Source: Xylogone sp. PMI_703
Lineage: Eukaryota > Ascomycota > Leotiomycetes
DNA: 64,000 nt
Assembly: GCA_021399445.1 (NCBI GenBank)
Contig: JAJTUQ010000001.1
Location: forward strand, 558,001-622,000
Reading direction: 5' to 3'
Part shown: piece by piece, positions 59,123 through 64,000 of the stretch
How positions within the stretch are numbered: position 1 is the stretch's first letter
Layout of the letters: each line of letters starts with the position of its first letter
The notes under the pieces: generated by a model
Seen by the model: the letters and a program-made list of their open reading frames with translations, nothing else
Told to the model about the DNA's origin: nothing
The model's database searches: none
Translations under genes and position numbers: made by a program

Positions 59123-61531
59123 ATGGCGGCTCCACACAATACCTATACTAGGTCTCCAATTCCTTCTAACGCTTCTTACGATTCATCCTCTGTCTCCTCG
59201 GCCGCATCTCCTACCTCCCAGAAGCCCCTGGGATCTGGTCTGATGGGTGCTTCTCCTAGGCCCACAAGTGCCCAACACCCTCAACAGACAGTGTTGTCTT
59301 CTGGACTTGGATTAGGCCAAACTTCCTTCCAGCATTCCTATAGCTCCTCAACAGTCTCTCCGGGACCGTCCGGGATGGATTCAATCGCTTCGATGGGATC
59401 TCCTGGCGGGACCCCAGGGGCTCCTGGAGGGGCGCCTTTGCCAACGAATATGCAGCAGCAGAAGAGAGCATATCGACAAAGGCGGAAAGATCCCAGCTGT
59501 GATGCCTGTAGAGAGCGGAAGGTAAAGTGTGATGCTACAGAGACTACTAGTTGTTCAGAATGTTCGAGTCGAAACGTCAAATGCCAGTTCACCAAGGAAA
59601 CGAATCGAAGAATGTCGTCCATCAAGCAAGTGCAAGATTTGGAGAAACAGATCTCGCAAATCAAGCGAGAGAATGCGCAGCTCAGATCCATGTTGAATAT
59701 GAGAGAAGGTCAAATGGATGTTGATGAGCCTCCTCAGCAACCGGTTCTACAACTTCCCGAGATCGGATCTCACCCCAAGAAAAGACAACGTCCGCCACCT
59801 CCCCATGATCTCTCTATTGTACGCTCGAACATTCGAAATTACGGTCGAGGAATATTCAAACCACCCGCCCCTTATCGACAGATTGGGACCCAAGCACACT
59901 TCAATCCACCTCGACCGGATTTGCCACCAAAACACATAGCAGATCATTTATTGAACTCATATTACTCCTCCATACATATGGTTATACCTATACTACATTG
60001 GCCAACTTTCCAACAGGAATACGATGACGTCTATAAAGCCGGTACTCTTCATGGAGTGCCTCCTGTCTGGACCTCTCTATTGTTCTCTGTTTTAGCCGTT
60101 GGTGTTCTTTTTAGTACAGAACCTAGCGTACATAGACCGCATAGAGGGAAAGAGTTCATTGAAACCTCACGCATGTTGATAGACTTATGGAATGATGAAT
60201 TTGTCATTGATCATGCAAGAGCCGCTATTTTGACAAGCATATTCTTAACAGAAATGAACTTAAAGTCTGCAGCGTGGACTTGGTTGGCATCCGCGGTGCG
60301 AATATCCCAGGATATAGGATTGCATCAAGACACTGGCCCCTGGCCGATGATTGAGGGAGAGATGAGGAAGAGAGTTTGGTGGGGCATTTATGTCTGGGAT
60401 AGACATATGTCTTTAGAACTTGGCAGGCCACTTCTGATCGAAGATGCAGACTGCGAGGTAAGCTTACCCGCAGCTATCGATGATCGATATATCCACGATG
60501 GTGGAATGGTTGTGCCAAATGGAATATCGCAAGTAAACAATTTCATCCTCCCGACTATTCACGTTGTCCGCGCTGTCAGTCAACTCATCAAAACATTAAA
60601 ATCAGCAGTTATTTCTCCGAGCACACTCATGACGTTCGATACCCATTTTAGTTCTTGCATGGCCTCTTTTCCTCCAGTCTGTCATCTTTCTGCTACTGAA
60701 CCATTAGATCCGAGGATGCTACCTCCGATCTGTGATTTAATGAATGCAAGATTAGTTCTTCACCGTCATAATCTCAATACCTCTTGTCCGCTGGATGTCC
60801 GAACAAATGCTATCGAGCAGTGCATTCGCGCTGCCCTCGACTCGTCGAAACTTGTTGCTCGTGCTACTACTTCGACTCCTTCCATGCCCCCTTTCGGACC
60901 AGTCGTTAATGCCATGACGTGCACGCATATATGGCGCTGTACATTATTCTTGCTATACGGGGGACATTTCGAAGCGGCTTTAACATGTATTCGGGCAAGT
61001 GCGAGTATTGGGACTTTTAGAGACATCAACGTGGCTTGTGGACGCAATGTTGCTTTCTTCCTTAGTGTTTTAATTGAAAAGAAGAGACAGAATGCCGATG
61101 GAGGCTATCGAAATGACCGGGAGATAGATGAAGAGATCGTTGCATATGTGTCCGGGGATCTACAGGCTAGCACGGAGAATAGCTGGGTTTGGCAAGGAAG
61201 TGAAACGGGTATGAATATTGCTGGCATACCATCAAAAACTCCGATCTCGGTAGGACCCAGCCCTACGCTCATGGGTGGCGGCACTTATGAGGGAACAACG
61301 GTGCTTACTGATTTGGAGGCTAGGGATTGGGGTGGCTGGGAAAGAGTTGAGTATCTAGTTGGGGTGCTGGCTCGCGCAACCTATCCCGCAACGTCAAGTC
61401 CTCCAATTGTGCCAAACTTCGCGTCTGGTGGACCTGGAGGAGCTCCAGCACCGGGTGCATTTGGGCAAGGAGAGAAGAAAGACCCCCCAAGAAGTACCAA
61501 TGACCGAATGAGTCTCAAACATCTCATATGA
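59123..61531 (+). CDS. Large intronless Zn2Cys6 transcription factor, 802 aa
   Basis: A single exon. A Ser/Pro/Gly-rich N-terminus (1-110) leads to a basic stretch (KRAYRQRRK) and a zinc cluster CX2CX6CX7CX2CX6C at residues 126-154 (CDACRERKVKCD ... CSECSSRNVKC). A dimerisation coiled coil follows (IKQVQDLEKQISQIKRENAQLRSML), then a nuclear-signal-like PKKRQRPPPPH. The fungal transcription-factor domain runs from about 265 to 560, including the SYYSSIHMVIPILHWPTF opening and the hallmark ISQDIGLHQD...EMRKRVWWGIYVWDRHMSLELGRP block. The C-terminus is Gly/Pro-rich. An in-frame ATG at 59057 exists, but the 59123 ATG (MAAPHNTY) starts the Ser/Pro-rich region more naturally. No target can be inferred. 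Confidence 0.9.
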   Translation: MAAPHNTYTRSPIPSNASYDSSSVSSAASPTSQKPLGSGLMGASPRPTSAQHPQQTVLSSGLGLGQTSFQHSYSSSTVSPGPSGMDSIASMGSPGGTPGAPGGAPLPTNMQQQKRAYRQRRKDPSCDACRERKVKCDATETTSCSECSSRNVKCQFTKETNRRMSSIKQVQDLEKQISQIKRENAQLRSMLNMREGQMDVDEPPQQPVLQLPEIGSHPKKRQRPPPPHDLSIVRSNIRNYGRGIFKPPAPYRQIGTQAHFNPPRPDLPPKHIADHLLNSYYSSIHMVIPILHWPTFQQEYDDVYKAGTLHGVPPVWTSLLFSVLAVGVLFSTEPSVHRPHRGKEFIETSRMLIDLWNDEFVIDHARAAILTSIFLTEMNLKSAAWTWLASAVRISQDIGLHQDTGPWPMIEGEMRKRVWWGIYVWDRHMSLELGRPLLIEDADCEVSLPAAIDDRYIHDGGMVVPNGISQVNNFILPTIHVVRAVSQLIKTLKSAVISPSTLMTFDTHFSSCMASFPPVCHLSATEPLDPRMLPPICDLMNARLVLHRHNLNTSCPLDVRTNAIEQCIRAALDSSKLVARATTSTPSMPPFGPVVNAMTCTHIWRCTLFLLYGGHFEAALTCIRASASIGTFRDINVACGRNVAFFLSVLIEKKRQNADGGYRNDREIDEEIVAYVSGDLQASTENSWVWQGSETGMNIAGIPSKTPISVGPSPTLMGGGTYEGTTVLTDLEARDWGGWERVEYLVGVLARATYPATSSPPIVPNFASGGPGGAPAPGAFGQGEKKDPPRSTNDRMSLKHLI

Positions 61532-64000
61532 GTCTCATTCTGAAAGATGGCGAAAGCTGTATTTTATACACATAATACGACGAGTTCGAAGCAGTATCGT
61601 TCATATCATGATGAGCGCTGAGGGGTATATGAATAGAGCACATGAGCAAGAGAGACATGCATCGAGGCATGGTACGAATTCGAAATGAAGAGATATGAGA
61701 AAAAAATATGTATGGCTACTTCAAGTATATGAGAGAATGGCGCCGGAGTTGTTGCGGGGTGCAGAATACCTTCTATGCTGTGAATACAAAAGATCAGAGG
61801 GTCAAGAGCGGGGGATATAATGAATATGATGAACCTTGCATATCGTGTGGTTTGTGATCTGTGATAAATTGGATGTTCCCAAGTATCGGCACAAAGTAAG
61901 GTCCGAATAAGGTTCTCAGGTCCCAAGCCGAGTCAATGCTAGCCTTGTTCGACCCACAGATGGCGTCTATTCATAGGAACAATGTTGGGGGCTTGCCTTT
62001 TCTGCAACACAGCATTGTCCACAACATTAGTGCTTGGTTACTGATCTACGTAAAGCTCACATCTGTGCTGTGTTCCACCAGCTCGAGCCTAGTCTGTGCT
62101 TCTGTTTTGTGTTCTTTTATTAGCCTGGTGAGGTTGTTTCATGCGCAGCGAAAGGTGTTGGTTCTCCCTTTGTTTCAGCCCCTTACTTTCCCGTGGGGAC
62201 GGGTCTGAGCAGCAATGGCTCTTTAGCATATTGCCACTGTGCGTGACTTGTGACAGATTATTCACACTTATGAACTCGGCTGATCTGTTGTGTACGAGGT
62301 TTTATTGAGTGAACAAGCACGTTACTTTCTCTAGCCATTGATTGAAGGCTTTGAGGAGCTAGTGAGAGTCCCATAAGCACTTCATGACTGCCGTACTAAA
62401 TGTGTCAGCTTAAAGCCTTGGTGTATAGTTAGCTGCATAACAGGACACTCATTAAAAGCTGCCAAATAGTTATGCAGTTGAAGCTGTTATTGAAAACATT
62501 CGCCCCGGTATATGTTTATCAGAACATGAGATATTACAGAGTAGAAGTAAAGCCAAAAACAGACACATGCTCTATCTTTTGTCACTTCAATATCTATTAT
62601 CTAGCAAAACGATTGAGTGGCTAGCCAGCCTGCTGACTGTGACCTGACTCTCGCCTGCTTGCCGGTGCTTCCGAGTAAAAGACCTAAAGATTAGGCCCTA
62701 GACAGTATCGGTAGACAGCTAGAGCAATAAGCAGTTTTAGTTTACGGTCTAGTGCGTGCTCACTCGTATCATCTTTGCGGTAGTAGGCCCCCCTGTATCC
62801 ATCCTTGTTAGGCTATCTCCACTAGAGACCCAACCACGCGGTACCTGTCAACTTGCGCAGGAACAGGAACTACCTGGTGCATACTAACACTATCCCTTCT
62901 AGAGGTTACTATCTGCATAATAGTCAATGGTAAGCTGCACCGATGATCCTCCCAAGGAACATGGCTTGCATACGCATGGCTCAACAGGTAACAAAGGGTA
63001 GGATGGTGGTGTGATCAAGAGGTAGTTGGGCTCTCTCGCGTGACTGCTCAGCATAGAGGCCTTCAAACAAGGAAATAACAGGAAAGGTAAGGAATCTACT
63101 AGTAACGGTACAAAGGTGACCGAGCGTATTGCAGGAGCTCAATCGGAAATAGCTTCCCGTGGAGCTTGCCAATGTACAACTCTCGTCATACGAATTGAAT
63201 GAATAGAATACTCGGTGGTAAAAGATCTGGCAGTCTCCCTAGTTCCAACAGATAAGGCTCGACCATGAGTATCTCGATTCATAGGCAGATGTATAGTGAC
63301 TTTGAGAAAGCAGCCACTTCTGATCCCGTCGGCGGGGTAGTTTATTACATCAACGGCCCCAATCCGGCAGGTTTGATTTGCCCTCCTTCATCTTGTAATG
63401 TGGCCAGCAATGAATCATGCCCAATAGCACTCTAGTTGTCTAAGAAAGGTCGCATAACGAACACCATCCAAGGGCGGCACCATCGCTAGGCGAAGGCAAC
63501 TGGAACAAGCTTCGAAAGCGCAAGGAGGAGCCTAATTGGAGGCTACTGGATGCAACTGAGGTCGCGTTTTCATTCACGAGCCTCGTGCATTGGCTCCTGT
63601 ACAGCTTCCCAGCACAACACCGGGGATGAAAGCTGTACTTCACTTCTCGGCCCGTTCCAGTCAACCCAGCCCTGTCCGCCCGGTGTGGACTTCCTGCTGC
63701 ATACAATCCAGCCCCCTTGCGCTGGCAACAGGGCGGGATCTCAGGATGGATGGTTTCGCAGGGGCTGAAGGCTCGAATCGAGGTCCACTTACGCGGCGAT
63801 GGCGGGGGTGGATCCTTTCAGGCGGATAAGCTGGTTCAGACACTTTTGCAGTTCTGAACAACAGCTGCGACCTTTCTGCCCAATTTTGTTTTGTGGTCAA
63901 TCTCGAAGCGCGGTTGGTAAACAAGATGGCGAAGCCGAGTCCCGATTCCATCACTTCCTTGGGTGGATGCAAGCTTATGGGTGGTCGCTGAGTGGTAGCC
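61532..64000. other. Gene-free right end of the window
   Basis: About 2.5 kb containing the 3' UTR of the preceding factor and then sequence with only short, featureless ORFs (the longest about 105 codons). No repeats, tRNA or terminal structure were recognised. Confidence 0.35.

Noticed and set aside
1..64000. tRNA genes, rRNA, CRISPR arrays, intact transposons
   Set aside because: Scanning for the tRNA T-loop motif, spaced direct repeats and transposase/reverse-transcriptase motifs by eye gave no supportable hit; a tRNAscan and repeat-library search would be decisive.

Overview
This is nuclear DNA from a filamentous ascomycete. The evidence is genes with short GT-AG introns (mostly 48-192 nt), three Zn2Cys6 binuclear-cluster transcription factors (a fungus-specific class), an MFS multidrug-type transporter, a fungal P450, and proteins whose closest look-alikes I know are from Leotiomycetes (Botrytis/Sclerotinia relatives). 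The class-level assignment is inference from recollection; no search was run. I see no tRNA, rRNA, CRISPR array, telomere or intact transposon.

Left part (1-34.2 kb) is gene-dense and mostly housekeeping. In order: a Zn2Cys6 regulator (+), a large acidic single-pass membrane protein of the family usually labelled 'pathway-specific nitrogen regulator' (+), a BTB/POZ protein (+), the mitochondrial ADP/ATP carrier (-), a nitrilase (+), a coiled-coil spindle-pole-body-type protein (+), CENP-X/MHF2 (+), a secreted GPI-type cupredoxin (+), a cytochrome-b5-like MAPR protein (-), ribosomal proteins S25 (-) and S5 (+) sharing one short divergent promoter, a small Cys-rich hypothetical (-), the ER chaperone Lhs1/GRP170 ending in HDEL (-), a GNAT acetyltransferase (+) and an F-box/LRR-like protein (-).

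Middle part (35.9-44.5 kb) is an accessory-looking block: a cytochrome P450 (+), a small type-I membrane protein (+), a 14-TM-type MFS exporter (-) and, divergent from it across a 645 bp promoter, a Zn2Cys6 regulator (+). This looks like a small tailoring/export/regulation unit, but no backbone synthase lies in the window.

Right part (44.5-64 kb) is gene-poor: only a bZIP factor (+), an adenine deaminase (-) and a large intronless Zn2Cys6 factor (+), separated by gaps of 2.6, 3.2 and 5.9 kb plus a 2.5 kb right end. The gap at 50.4 kb holds a clear nested inverted repeat. I worked out exon boundaries by hand from splice signals, reading frame and family expectation, and checked that every spliced CDS keeps frame.
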